Positions 1 through 8,490 of a stretch of 64,000 nt of DNA are shown piece after piece. The stretch spans positions 1 to 64,000 of the forward strand of contig CAZFZN010000029.1 of assembly GCA_964523105.1 (NCBI GenBank), given 5' to 3'. Under the pieces are notes generated by a model. That model was not told the origin of the DNA. It saw only the letters and a program-made list of their open reading frames with translations, and ran no database searches. The position numbers were made by a program, and so were the translations under genes. The DNA is from V1-33 sp964523105 (GTDB lineage: Bacteria; Verrucomicrobiota; Verrucomicrobiia; Verrucomicrobiales; V1-33). The first letter of the stretch is position 1. Each line of letters opens with the position of its first letter.

Positions 1-140
1 CTTGGACCTTACTGATTTATAGCGCCGGGGTCAATTTCCCATTCCCGCTTTTAGGCTGAGGCACGAAGGCTTGCGCCGCAGCAGAATCGCATTGGAACTT
101 GCGCGGAACTTCTCACCCTCATGGAACGGAACCATCAAGC

Positions 141-237
141 GGTGTGGCGAGGCTGCGCCCGAGCCGACTTTTCTATAGAATTACACCGTGCAAGTTTCTC
201 ACTGGATGAATGGGCCCGGGCGCAGCCTCACCCCACC
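141..237. repeat. Imperfect inverted repeat, about 26 bp arms
   Basis: Arms at 141-166 and 212-237 match at 22 of 26 positions when one is reverse-complemented; the shared core is GAGGCTGCGCCCG. The 45 bp between them are AT-richer. The right arm ends 11 bp before the 3' end of the amidase gene, so transcripts of that gene would run into it. Positions 1-140 show no gene or other structure I can support. It could be a dispersed palindromic repeat or act as a weak terminator; there is no T-run to support the latter. Confidence 0.6.
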
Positions 238-248
238 GTGTCCAGACC

Positions 249-1148
249 TCACGCCAGAAAGCGTTTTGTCAGGTCGCTGTAGGCATCGACGCGCCGGTCG
301 CGGAGGAAGGGCCACCATTCGCGCTGGTTGCGGATGGCGTCGAAGTCGGCGTCGGCGAGGAGGAGTTCCTCTTTGTCGGTGGAGGCTTTGGCGACGAGGT
401 CGCCCATGGGGCCGGCGATGAAGGAGCGGCCCCAGAATTCGATGCCCTGGCCGCCGGCGGGGGCTTCGTGGCCGATGCGGTTCACGCTGGCGACGTAGCA
501 GCCGTTGGCGACGGCGTGGGCGCGCTGGATGATTTCCCAGGACTGGTGCTGCTTCTCGCCGAGTTCTTTCTTCTCCGACGCCAGCCATCCGATGGCCGTG
601 GGGTAGAACAGAATCTCCGCGCCGTGCATGGCGGTGAGTCGTGCGCCTTCGGGATACCACTGGTCCCAACAAATCAGCACGCCGAGCCGTCCGGCGGCGG
701 TATTCCATGCGGAGAAGCCGCGGTCACCGGGAGTGAAGTAGTATTTCTCCTCGAACTGCGGATCGTGCGGGATGTGCATCTTGCGATAGGTGCCGAGCAG
801 CGCGCCGTTGGCATTGATGACGGCGCAGGAGTTGAAGTAGAGCCCGGGCGCGGCTTTCTCGAACACCGGCAGCAGGATGACGGTGCGCAGTTTCTTCGCC
901 AGTTTGCAGAAACGTTCAGTGAGCGGGCCGGGCACGCTTTCCGCGAGCTTGAACCAGTCGGGATTGAGCGACTGACAGAAGTAGAGCGAGGCGAAGAGTT
1001 CCTGGAGGCAGACGACATTTGCGCCCTGCTTCGCCGCGGCGGTGACATGGGCTTCGGCGCGGCGGACATTGTCGGCCACGCGGTCGGAGCAGCGCATTTG
1101 CACGAGACCGATGCGGCAGGTGGAGGAGGAGCGTTTCTTGGCGGGCAT
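249..1148 (-). CDS. aguB: Carbon-nitrogen hydrolase, N-carbamoylputrescine amidase-like
   Basis: A 299-residue cytoplasmic nitrilase-superfamily enzyme. The catalytic triad is visible as Glu50 (CLQELF), Lys123 (YRKMHIP) and Cys160 (ICWDQWYPE). The WDQWYPE stretch after the cysteine and the HDPQFEEKYYFTPGD segment are typical of N-carbamoylputrescine amidase, which turns N-carbamoylputrescine into putrescine, CO2 and ammonia in the agmatine route to polyamines. Length matches the family (about 290-300). The usual partner, agmatine deiminase (aguA), is not in the window; it may lie beyond the left edge. The start ATG at 1148 gives a short basic N-terminus before the conserved IGLVQM strand. An amidase of another substrate in the same superfamily is the main alternative. 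Confidence 0.9.
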   Translation of the reverse strand: MPAKKRSSSTCRIGLVQMRCSDRVADNVRRAEAHVTAAAKQGANVVCLQELFASLYFCQSLNPDWFKLAESVPGPLTERFCKLAKKLRTVILLPVFEKAAPGLYFNSCAVINANGALLGTYRKMHIPHDPQFEEKYYFTPGDRGFSAWNTAAGRLGVLICWDQWYPEGARLTAMHGAEILFYPTAIGWLASEKKELGEKQHQSWEIIQRAHAVANGCYVASVNRIGHEAPAGGQGIEFWGRSFIAGPMGDLVAKASTDKEELLLADADFDAIRNQREWWPFLRDRRVDAYSDLTKRFLA

Positions 1149-1162
1149 GACGAATCAGGGAG

Positions 1163-1294
1163 AGGCCACAGATGGACACGGATTGACGCAGATGAACACG
1201 GATTTTTTGAGCGAAAGCAGCGGATGAGCGCCCCGGGGAATGACTCGCGGGTGAACCATCCTGATCTGCGTCCAGCTGCGTCCATCTCTGGCCT
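1163..1294. repeat. Long imperfect inverted repeat of dispersed type (ACAGATGGACACGGATT family)
   Basis: Arms 1163-1194 and 1263-1294 match at 26 of 32 positions in inverted orientation. The arm begins AGGCCACAGATGGACACGG and continues TTGACGCAGATGAACACGG. I recognise this wording as a dispersed intergenic repeat often met in Verrucomicrobiota and some other phyla, where it is wrongly called as small proteins. It separates the amidase gene from the rplT terminator. A degenerate copy seems to occur near 58102-58133. Confidence 0.7.
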
Positions 1295-1328
1295 GTTGCT
1301 GTCCGCGCCCTGCTCATGATGGCACCGG

Positions 1329-1365
1329 GAAACAAAACGGCCGCTCCCTTGCGGAAGCGGCCGTT
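1329..1365 (-). terminator. Rho-independent terminator of rpmI-rplT
   Basis: On the minus strand a perfect 10-bp stem (AACGGCCGCT, 1356-1365, with its complement at 1336-1345) and a 10-nt loop is followed by TTTTGTTT. It lies about 25 bp past the rplT stop codon. Confidence 0.85.
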
Positions 1366-1388
1366 CGTGAATTGGCTCGCTGCTGTGG

Positions 1389-1769
1389 TTAAGCGGCTTT
1401 GGTTTTGGCCTTCTCGTCCATGGCGGCTTTCGCCTGGGCGACGAGTTCGTCGATGGCGGCAGGATTGGTGATGGCCATGTCGGCGAGGACCTTGCGGTCG
1501 AGATCGACATTGAGGAACTTGAGGCCCTCCATGAAGCGGTTGTAGGTCATGCCGCGTCCGCGCACGGCGGCGCTGATGCGGGTGATCCACAGGGCGCGGA
1601 AGTTACGCTTGCGGGTTTTGCGGTCGCGGGTGGCCCAGGTTTTGGCTTTGAACAGGGCGTCCTTGGCGTAGCGGTAGAGGCGGGAGCGGTTTCCGTAGAA
1701 ACCTTTGGCTTGTTTGAGCGTCCGCTTGCGGCGTTTGCGGCTCGCGGGCGAGTTGGTGGCTCTTGGCAT
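1389..1769 (-). CDS. rplT: 50S ribosomal protein L20
   Basis: A 126-residue protein with the L20 pattern: N-terminal MPRATNSPASRKRRKR, then KQAKGFYGNRSRLYRYAKDA and RKRNFRALWITRISAAVR. It binds 23S rRNA early in large-subunit assembly and in several bacteria represses its own operon. It is slightly longer than the E. coli protein (118) through an Ala/Lys-rich tail. It lies 120 bp after rpmI in the usual order; a clear hairpin terminator follows. infC is not upstream. Confidence 0.98.
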   Translation of the reverse strand: MPRATNSPASRKRRKRTLKQAKGFYGNRSRLYRYAKDALFKAKTWATRDRKTRKRNFRALWITRISAAVRGRGMTYNRFMEGLKFLNVDLDRKVLADMAITNPAAIDELVAQAKAAMDEKAKTKAA

Positions 1770-1889
1770 TTTTTCTGTTTGGCGAACGGGCTGTTATTGA
1801 ATTCTCCGCGCCGTCTCACCCTTTCAAAGACCTTCCAGCGGAAGATCAGGCGGCGGCGGAGGGGGCCGGGATGCCGGCCCGTGCGGGCG

Positions 1890-2102
1890 TCAGCGCGCAA
1901 ACGGCATGCAAGCCAGGATGCGGGGCACGTCCACTTCGGCGACGGTGGCCACTTTCCTGAGATTGCGCTTCCGCTTGCGGTTCTTGCACTCGGCGAGGTG
2001 CCGGCGACCCTGTTTTCTACGCAGGATTTTGCCGGTGCCCGTGATCTTGAACCGCTTGGCGACGCCTTTTCGGGTCTTGCTTTTAGCAATAGCTTTTCTC
2101 AT
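1890..2102 (-). CDS. rpmI: 50S ribosomal protein L35
   Basis: A 70-residue basic protein with the L35 signature MRKAIAKSKTRKGVAKRFK, followed by KILRRKQGRRHLAECKNRKRKRNLR. It is a late-assembling large-subunit protein. It is transcribed with rplT toward the left. In most bacteria infC precedes it; here the 78 bp upstream instead adjoin the 3' end of a large secreted-protein gene, so the operon probably starts in that 78-bp gap. A TTGCCG box at 2137-2142 (minus strand) is the only -35-like element I see, without a convincing -10. Confidence 0.97.
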   Translation of the reverse strand: MRKAIAKSKTRKGVAKRFKITGTGKILRRKQGRRHLAECKNRKRKRNLRKVATVAEVDVPRILACMPFAR

Positions 2103-2180
2103 AAGAGGGGCGCGACAGTGGCAGACTTCCCCGGGGCGGCAAGTGGTTTTTTGCCGCGGAAAACGCCCATGCCGGCGGCC

Positions 2181-5100
2181 TCACTGCCAGTCGCCGACGA
2201 TCCGCAGCCGGTAGAACTGCCGGGGAAGGACGGGCCGGGTGAACTGGATCACCGTCTGCGGGTCGGAGGGATGGGCGGGAATGTCGCTGCCGGTGTCGGA
2301 CCACGGGGCGAGAGCGTCGGAGCGCTGAAGGCGGTAGGTCCGCCCCGGAACGGAGTCGAAGGTGATCTGCAACTGATTCCCCGGCAGGGACGCGAGGTCC
2401 GCGGTTCTGAAGACACTGGAGGCGAGCAGGGGGTCGGTCCCGGCGAGAAACTCACTGCGGTGGCTCTGTCCGTCGCGGTCGGTGTCCTCGTCCGCATTGG
2501 CGACGGTGTCGTCGATGCCGTTGGCCCGCTCCCAGGTGTCGGACATGTTATCCGCATCGAGGTCGTCATTGAGGACGATGATTTCCACGAGGGCGCCGGC
2601 CACGCTGACGGCGGAGAGTTCCATGTTGAAGCTGATGTCACTGCTGTCGCGGGCCTGCTGGTGGATTTCGACGGCGAGAATGTTCTGGCCCTGACGAAGG
2701 GCGCCGGGAGGAATGTTGAGCACCTCCAGCGGGGTGGTCTCCGCCGCGCCGCTGATGCCTGTGGTGGCGAGTGTATTCGCATTCCATGTTTCAGGCAGAC
2801 CGTCTTTGACGATGCGGGTGCCGTTGAGCCAGATGACGATGCCGTCGTCCCGGATGACGCGGCCCTGGAGGGCGCTGACGAGTGCGGCGGCGCCGGCGTA
2901 GTCGAATTTGCGGCGGAACCACGTGGTCACATGACGCGTCGTGGAGCCGGCCGTCGGGCTGCCCGGCGTGGCGTCGTCCTCGACCACCGTGACTTCGTCG
3001 CCGTCGCCGTAGCCGAGTTCGCCGGCGCCCACGGCCCACTGCGAGTCGTTGAAGTCCGCGTGCCGCCAGTCGGCGGAAGTTAGGACGGGACCGGCTTCCT
3101 GCGGGGGAGCGGCGCCGTTGTCGAGATATTTCCAGTCGCCGCCCATGGGAAAGATCAGCGCGGTGCTGCTGAAGGGCAGGCCGCCGGCGGTGTGGCGATA
3201 CACGAAGGAATCCGTGCCGGAAGCGCCGGAGGCCGGGAAGTCCGGCGCCGGCGTGTAGGTGAACGATCCGTCAGGGCTCAACTGCACTGAGCCGCGGGAC
3301 GGCGGCGTATGAAGCACGATGTTGAAGGCCGGACCGTCCACATCGGTGTCGTTGAAAGCCACGCCGCCGACGCCGGTGGTGCGCCGCGCGCGGAGGTCGA
3401 AGCGCAGGTCGCTGCTGGTGGCGGAATTCTGGTGGACCTCCGCGGCGATGACATTGCGGCCCTCCCGCAACACGCTGCGGGAAAAGGTCACACTCTTATA
3501 GGCGAGGCTCTCCGCTTCCGGAATGTTCGCGGCGCTGAAGGTGGAGTAAGCGACTTCCCCGCTGGCGGGGAATGGCAGCGCCCCGCCGGCGGTGTAGGGC
3601 GTGCTGTCGCGGTAAATTTCCACCCCGTTCACATAGATGATGCACGCGTCGTCCCGCTGAAACTCCACCAGCGGCTCCACCGTGTCGAATGGATCTGTCA
3701 GGGTGAATTCGCGGCGGAAATAGGCCGTGGGATGTTTGGCGGCGCCGCCGTCGGGAATGGTGCTGGCCGGCGGAATATCCGTGTCATAGCCCAGAGGGCC
3801 GGCGGCGTTTTCCCACGCGGAGTCGTTGTAGGCCGGATCCCGCCATGCTGTGCCGAGGTCGGTTCCGGTGCTGTATTTCCAGACGCTGCCGGCGCCGATG
3901 AGCACCTCCACCGGCTGCGCCGTGCGGCTGCATTTCAGATCGAAGCGCAGGTCGCTGCTGGTGGCGCTCCGCTGTTTGACCATCACGGCGATGACGTTCT
4001 TGCCCTCGAGGAAAAGGTTGTGGGGAATGGTGAATTCCCGGTAGGTCTGCCCCTCGGCGTCGGGAATGTCGGCGGCCGCAAAGCTGGCGTAGGCAATTTC
4101 GCCACTGACGGCCAGCGGAGGGGTGGTGCTGCCGGTATAGGGCGTGCTGTCGCGATAGACTTCCGTGCCGTTGACGAAAATGACGCAGGCGTCGTCGCGC
4201 TGGAATTCCAGTTTCGCATCCAGCGTCGCGGCCGCGGCGGTCAGGTTGAACTCGCGGCGGAAGTAGGCGGTGGGGTAGTTGTCGCCGGCCGCGGCACCCG
4301 CCGGAATCGTTCCCGAAGGCTGAATGTCCGCGTCGCCATAGCCCAGCACGCCGGTGCCGGTGGACCATGTGCTGTCATCGAAATTCACCGCCCGCCATGC
4401 GGTGCCAAGGTCGGTGCCGGTGCTGTACTTCCAGTCGCTGTTGCCGGCGATGAGCGTCTCGTTCACCGCCATGCTGCCCGCAGCGGGAATGTTAATCGGA
4501 TGGTTCTGCCGGGTGAAATAGATGTCGTTCACGGCCGCCGGCGGATCGTCCACGGGAGCCACGTCCAGGGTCACGGCGACCACGTTCGACTCCGAACCGG
4601 TCGCGGCGGGCACCGGTGCCGTGGCGCGCACGGTGCCGCTCACCGTGACCGTCGCGGTGTAGTCGGGTTCGGTGATGACCTGCTGAATGCTGATGGGCAC
4701 AGCCAGTGTCAGGGTGGTTCCGTTCTGGGTGATGGTCGCGTTGTTGAAGTCGTAGGCGATGTCAGGACTGTTCAGTTCCGCCAAAGGGGGCACCTCGATG
4801 CCGGAAGCGAGGCCGCCGGTGGAGAGAAACATCGTGCCGGTGGCATCCACCCGGTTGCCGGTCTGATTGAATGTGCCCGCGGTCACCGGCACCGCCGGCC
4901 CGGCTTGATCCTCGCGCATGGTAATGGACAGGCCGTCCGGCTCGATGCGCGCGGTCAGCGTGCCGAGACACAGCGGCGCCACGCAGAGTGTCAGGGTGGT
5001 CCGCGCGGCCGTGGTGATGTTCATGGTGTTGATCTGCGCCGTGCCGAACGGAGACTGCGGGGGACTGAGCCGCGCCGTCAGGGTTCCCTTCGCATTCACG

Positions 5101-5513
5101 TTGGTGCTCTTGTCATCGCTGGTGCCGGTGAGCGACACGCTGGACTGCACGCGCACGTTGAGCACGGACTGGCTTTGATTCACCGTGAAGGTGATCGGTC
5201 CGGCCTCCTCCACGACTTTGTAGGTGAAGGAATCCTGACCGAAGAAGTTCGCCGATGGTGTGTAGGTGAACGAGCCGTCGCCCTGCAGGGTGAGCGTGCC
5301 GTTGGCCGGGTCCGTGACTTTCACGGCGGTCAGGTTCCCGGTGGCGCCGTTGGGGTCGTCGTTGCCCAGCAGGCCGGGTGCGGTTTCGACAAAGGGGGTG
5401 TCCTCCACCGGGAGATAGAAATCCGGGCTGGCCACCGGTGCCGCTCCGGCGGGAAAAGCCAGCGCGAGGGTACATGAACCGGTAAGGAAATGGAAAAAGC
5501 GCTGACGATGCAT
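2181..5513 (-). CDS. Large secreted protein with cadherin/Ig-like, three lectin-like repeats and TSP3-like tail
   Basis: Translation from the ATG at 5513 gives 1110 residues starting with a signal peptide (basic start, hydrophobic core, cleavage near FPAGAAP, residue about 25). An upstream ATG at 5681 would hide the signal peptide, so I reject it. A tandem Ig/cadherin-like unit (GDGSFTYTPSANFFGQDSF) lies near residues 65-100. Three jelly-roll-like modules follow at about 357-530, 542-715 and 788-970; the first two both begin WKYSTGTDLGTAWR and share DDACVIFVNG and SATSSDLRFDL. A calcium-binding thrombospondin-3-like stretch (DADNMSDTWERANG) sits near 986, then a C-terminal beta domain. No enzyme motif is seen; adhesion or surface glycan binding is an inference. 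Confidence 0.85.
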   Translation of the reverse strand: MHRQRFFHFLTGSCTLALAFPAGAAPVASPDFYLPVEDTPFVETAPGLLGNDDPNGATGNLTAVKVTDPANGTLTLQGDGSFTYTPSANFFGQDSFTYKVVEEAGPITFTVNQSQSVLNVRVQSSVSLTGTSDDKSTNVNAKGTLTARLSPPQSPFGTAQINTMNITTAARTTLTLCVAPLCLGTLTARIEPDGLSITMREDQAGPAVPVTAGTFNQTGNRVDATGTMFLSTGGLASGIEVPPLAELNSPDIAYDFNNATITQNGTTLTLAVPISIQQVITEPDYTATVTVSGTVRATAPVPAATGSESNVVAVTLDVAPVDDPPAAVNDIYFTRQNHPINIPAAGSMAVNETLIAGNSDWKYSTGTDLGTAWRAVNFDDSTWSTGTGVLGYGDADIQPSGTIPAGAAAGDNYPTAYFRREFNLTAAAATLDAKLEFQRDDACVIFVNGTEVYRDSTPYTGSTTPPLAVSGEIAYASFAAADIPDAEGQTYREFTIPHNLFLEGKNVIAVMVKQRSATSSDLRFDLKCSRTAQPVEVLIGAGSVWKYSTGTDLGTAWRDPAYNDSAWENAAGPLGYDTDIPPASTIPDGGAAKHPTAYFRREFTLTDPFDTVEPLVEFQRDDACIIYVNGVEIYRDSTPYTAGGALPFPASGEVAYSTFSAANIPEAESLAYKSVTFSRSVLREGRNVIAAEVHQNSATSSDLRFDLRARRTTGVGGVAFNDTDVDGPAFNIVLHTPPSRGSVQLSPDGSFTYTPAPDFPASGASGTDSFVYRHTAGGLPFSSTALIFPMGGDWKYLDNGAAPPQEAGPVLTSADWRHADFNDSQWAVGAGELGYGDGDEVTVVEDDATPGSPTAGSTTRHVTTWFRRKFDYAGAAALVSALQGRVIRDDGIVIWLNGTRIVKDGLPETWNANTLATTGISGAAETTPLEVLNIPPGALRQGQNILAVEIHQQARDSSDISFNMELSAVSVAGALVEIIVLNDDLDADNMSDTWERANGIDDTVANADEDTDRDGQSHRSEFLAGTDPLLASSVFRTADLASLPGNQLQITFDSVPGRTYRLQRSDALAPWSDTGSDIPAHPSDPQTVIQFTRPVLPRQFYRLRIVGDWQ

Positions 5514-5538
5514 GGGGGGTGATTGATAGAGTGGCGCG

Positions 5539-5568
5539 CTTTTAGCCTGAGCCGCCGGGTTTAGGCAA
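5539..5568 (-). promoter_or_regulatory. Probable promoter of the large secreted protein
   Basis: On the minus strand TTGCCT (5563-5568) and TAAAAG (5539-5544) are separated by 18 bp, about 25 bp upstream of the ATG at 5513. The same intergenic space holds the 5' region of the divergent rapA gene and an inverted repeat CTTGCC-N8-GGCAAG at 5635-5654. Assigned by eye only. Confidence 0.4.
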
Positions 5569-5679
5569 CATCCGCATTCGGGAATTATCGTTTCACGCCC
5601 CCTGGTGAACCGTCCCGCACCGTCCTCAAGTCCACTTGCCCCGGCGCAGGCAAGGGGGCAGTCCAGTCGGTCTTCACCC

Positions 5680-8415
5680 ATGTCCTCTCATTCCCCCCTC
5701 CCCGGCCAGCGCTGGATCAGCGATTCCGAACCCGAACTCGGGCTTGGAATCATCGAAAGTGTGGATGCGTCGGTGGTGGTGATCGCGTTTCCGGCGGCGC
5801 ATGAGAAGCGGCGTTATGCGCGCGGCAGTGCCCCGCTGCGGCGGGTGAAGTTTCAGCCAGGGGACCGCGTGAAGGACATGGAGGTGCTGGCCGTGGAGGT
5901 GCGGGACGGGCTGTTCTACTATCAGACGGCGGAGGGTGAAGTGCCGGAAAGCGAATTGCCAGGCGCGCTGAGTTTCAGCAAGCCGGACGACCGGCTGCGC
6001 GCGGGCCGCGTGGACGAGGATGCACTGTTCAAGCTGCGGCTGGAGGCGCTGCTGCGGCGCGCGAAGATGCGGCAGTCGCCGGTGCGCGGGTTCGCCGGCG
6101 CGCGGGTGGACTTGCTGGCGCATCAGATGTACATCGCGGCGGAGGTGTCGTCGCGCCTCGCGCCGCGGGTGCTGCTGGCGGATGAAGTGGGCCTGGGCAA
6201 AACCATCGAGGCCGCGCTCATTCTGCACCGGCTGCATCTCACCGGACGTGCCTCGCGCGTACTCATTCTGGTGCCGGAGCCGCTGGTGCATCAGTGGTTC
6301 GTGGAACTGCTGCGGCGGTTCAATCTGCTGTTCTCCATCTTCGACGAAGAGCGCTGCGAAAGCATCGAGCGCGGCGAGGGGGCGAATCCGTTTTTGGACA
6401 GTCAGCTGGTGCTCGCGAGCGTGGACTGGCTGGCCGCCATCGAGAAGCGCACCGGGCAGGCTGCCGCGGCCGGCTGGGATTTGCTCATCGTGGACGAGGC
6501 GCATCACCTGGAATGGCACCCGGATGCACCCGGCGAAAAATACCTGCTGGTGGAAAAGCTCGCCGCCGCCGCGCCGGGCGTACTGCTGCTCACAGCGACG
6601 CCGCAGCAGCTCGGACCGGAGGGACACTTCGCGCGCCTGCGGCTGCTGGATCCGGATCGTTATCCCTCGCTGGAGCAGTTCATCGGGGAATCCGCCCACT
6701 ACGGCGAAGTCGCGGACCTGCTGCGCCGGCTGGAAAGCGGCGCGAAATTGAAGAAGGAGGACCGCGCGCTGTTTGCGGCGAAGTCAGAGCAACTGCGCAC
6801 CCTGGCGGACCGTGTCACCGGCGGCGATGATACTGCCCGCGCTCCGCTGGCCGCGGCGCTGCTGGATGCGTTCGGTCCCGGGCGCGTCATGTTTCGCAAT
6901 TCGCGCCGCGCCCTGGCGGGATTCCCGAAACGTCAGGTGCATTTGGCTCCGGTGGAGTCCGGCGGCGAAATCAAATGGCTCGCCGCACTGCTGCGCGCAC
7001 TGAAACAGGAAAAGGTGCTGCTCATCTGCCAATCGCGTGAGCTGGCGGAGGAACTGCACGCCGCGCTGCTGGGGGAAATGCAGATCGATGCGGGGCTGTT
7101 CCACGAAGGCCTGACACTTCTCCAGCGCGACCGCAATGCCGCATGGTTCGCCGGCGAAGACGGCGCGCGCATTCTTATCTGCTCGGAAATCGGCAGCGAG
7201 GGCCGCAATTTCCAGTTCGCGCATCACCTCGTGCTCTGGGACCTGCCGGAGAACCCCGAACTTCTGGAGCAGCGCATCGGACGGCTCGACCGCATCGGCC
7301 AGTCGGCGACCATTCACATCCACGTGCCGCATGTGCCGGGCACGGCCGGCGAAGTGCTGGCGCGCTGGTATCACGAGGGGCTCGGCGCGTTCCAGGAAAC
7401 CGTGCACGGTGCGGCGGAAATCGCGGCGGAGGTGCATGCTGAGCTGCGCGCCGTCTTGGATCGGAATGATGAGAAAGACGCGAGAAATGGAACTGCCACC
7501 TCACATTCTTCCCAAATCTCCCAACTCCTCGCCCGCACCCGCACCCTGCGCGATGCCCTCACCAAACGCCTCGCCAAAGGCTACGACCTCCTGCTCGAGA
7601 AAAACTCCTGCCGTCCGGAGCTTGCGGAGCATATCATCGCTCCGATTCGCGAGGCGGACGCCGACGCGAGGTTCGAGACCTTCGTGCTGCGCCTGCTGGA
7701 TCACTTCGGCATGGAAATCGAGGAGCACTCCGCGCGCAGTTATGTGCTGCGCCCGGGCAATCTGCTCACGGATTCCCTGCCTGACATTCCGGAAGAGGGT
7801 CTCACCGTCACCTTCGACCGCACCCGCGCGCTGAGCCGCGAGGACATCGCGTTTCTCACCGCGGATCATCCGCTGGTGCGCGGCGCCCTGGATTTGCTCC
7901 TGGGCGGAGAAACGGGGAATGCGTCGTTCGTCACCTGGCGCAGCGGCACCGGCGAGGCGCTGCTGCTGGAATGCGTCTTCGTGCTCGAATGCATCGCCCC
8001 CGCGGCGCTGCATGCCGACCGATTTCTGCCGGCCACCGCGGTGCGCGTGGTGGTGGATCACGCGCACAACGACCTCTCGTCCGACCGGGCGCTGCTCAAG
8101 GCGCAGACGGAGCCCGGCGAAATCGCCGCCATCGCCTCCGCCGGTCCGCTGCGCGACAAATTCATCCCCGCGATGCTCGACAAAGCCCGCACGCTCGCCG
8201 CCGCCAAAGCCGCCGCTCTCATTACCCGCGCCCGCGACGACGCGAAGCAGAAACTCGGCGCGGAAATTTCGCGACTGCTCGCGCTGGGCGAACTCAACGA
8301 CCACGTGGATGCCGCGGAATCCGACGCCCTGCGCGCGCACGCCGCGGAACTCGACGCCGCCGTCGGTGCGGCCCAGCTGCGCCTCGACTCCGTGCGGCTG
8401 GTGCGGCGGCTTTAG
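5680..8415 (+). CDS. rapA: RNA polymerase-associated SWI2/SNF2 ATPase RapA (HepA)
   Basis: From the ATG at 5680 the protein has 911 residues (E. coli RapA 968). RapA is a Swi2/Snf2 translocase that binds RNA polymerase and helps recycle it. The N-terminal Tudor-like region is recognisable (GQRWISDSEPELGLG, residues 9-23). Walker A is DEVGLGKT (168-175), DEAH at 272-275, and the helicase C lobe contains LICSEIGSEGRNFQFAHH and LLEQRIGRLDRIGQ. The C-terminal RapA-specific domain is present (TVTFDRTRALSREDIAF). The 25 residues upstream of this ATG in the same frame lack family similarity. It stands alone, divergent from the secreted-protein gene. Confidence 0.95.
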   Translation: MSSHSPLPGQRWISDSEPELGLGIIESVDASVVVIAFPAAHEKRRYARGSAPLRRVKFQPGDRVKDMEVLAVEVRDGLFYYQTAEGEVPESELPGALSFSKPDDRLRAGRVDEDALFKLRLEALLRRAKMRQSPVRGFAGARVDLLAHQMYIAAEVSSRLAPRVLLADEVGLGKTIEAALILHRLHLTGRASRVLILVPEPLVHQWFVELLRRFNLLFSIFDEERCESIERGEGANPFLDSQLVLASVDWLAAIEKRTGQAAAAGWDLLIVDEAHHLEWHPDAPGEKYLLVEKLAAAAPGVLLLTATPQQLGPEGHFARLRLLDPDRYPSLEQFIGESAHYGEVADLLRRLESGAKLKKEDRALFAAKSEQLRTLADRVTGGDDTARAPLAAALLDAFGPGRVMFRNSRRALAGFPKRQVHLAPVESGGEIKWLAALLRALKQEKVLLICQSRELAEELHAALLGEMQIDAGLFHEGLTLLQRDRNAAWFAGEDGARILICSEIGSEGRNFQFAHHLVLWDLPENPELLEQRIGRLDRIGQSATIHIHVPHVPGTAGEVLARWYHEGLGAFQETVHGAAEIAAEVHAELRAVLDRNDEKDARNGTATSHSSQISQLLARTRTLRDALTKRLAKGYDLLLEKNSCRPELAEHIIAPIREADADARFETFVLRLLDHFGMEIEEHSARSYVLRPGNLLTDSLPDIPEEGLTVTFDRTRALSREDIAFLTADHPLVRGALDLLLGGETGNASFVTWRSGTGEALLLECVFVLECIAPAALHADRFLPATAVRVVVDHAHNDLSSDRALLKAQTEPGEIAAIASAGPLRDKFIPAMLDKARTLAAAKAAALITRARDDAKQKLGAEISRLLALGELNDHVDAAESDALRAHAAELDAAVGAAQLRLDSVRLVRRL

Positions 8416-8490
8416 CGCCGGATTCGCCGTTCCCCACACTTGCCCTCGCGGCTCAGTGGATATCTTTGGGGACCTACCGACCCTACCACC

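Noticed and set aside
3309..5477. A 722-residue plus-strand open frame opposite the large secreted protein
   Set aside because: Composition is Gly/Ala/Val/His-rich antisense sequence without any family motif; the minus-strand gene has signal peptide and repeated domains.
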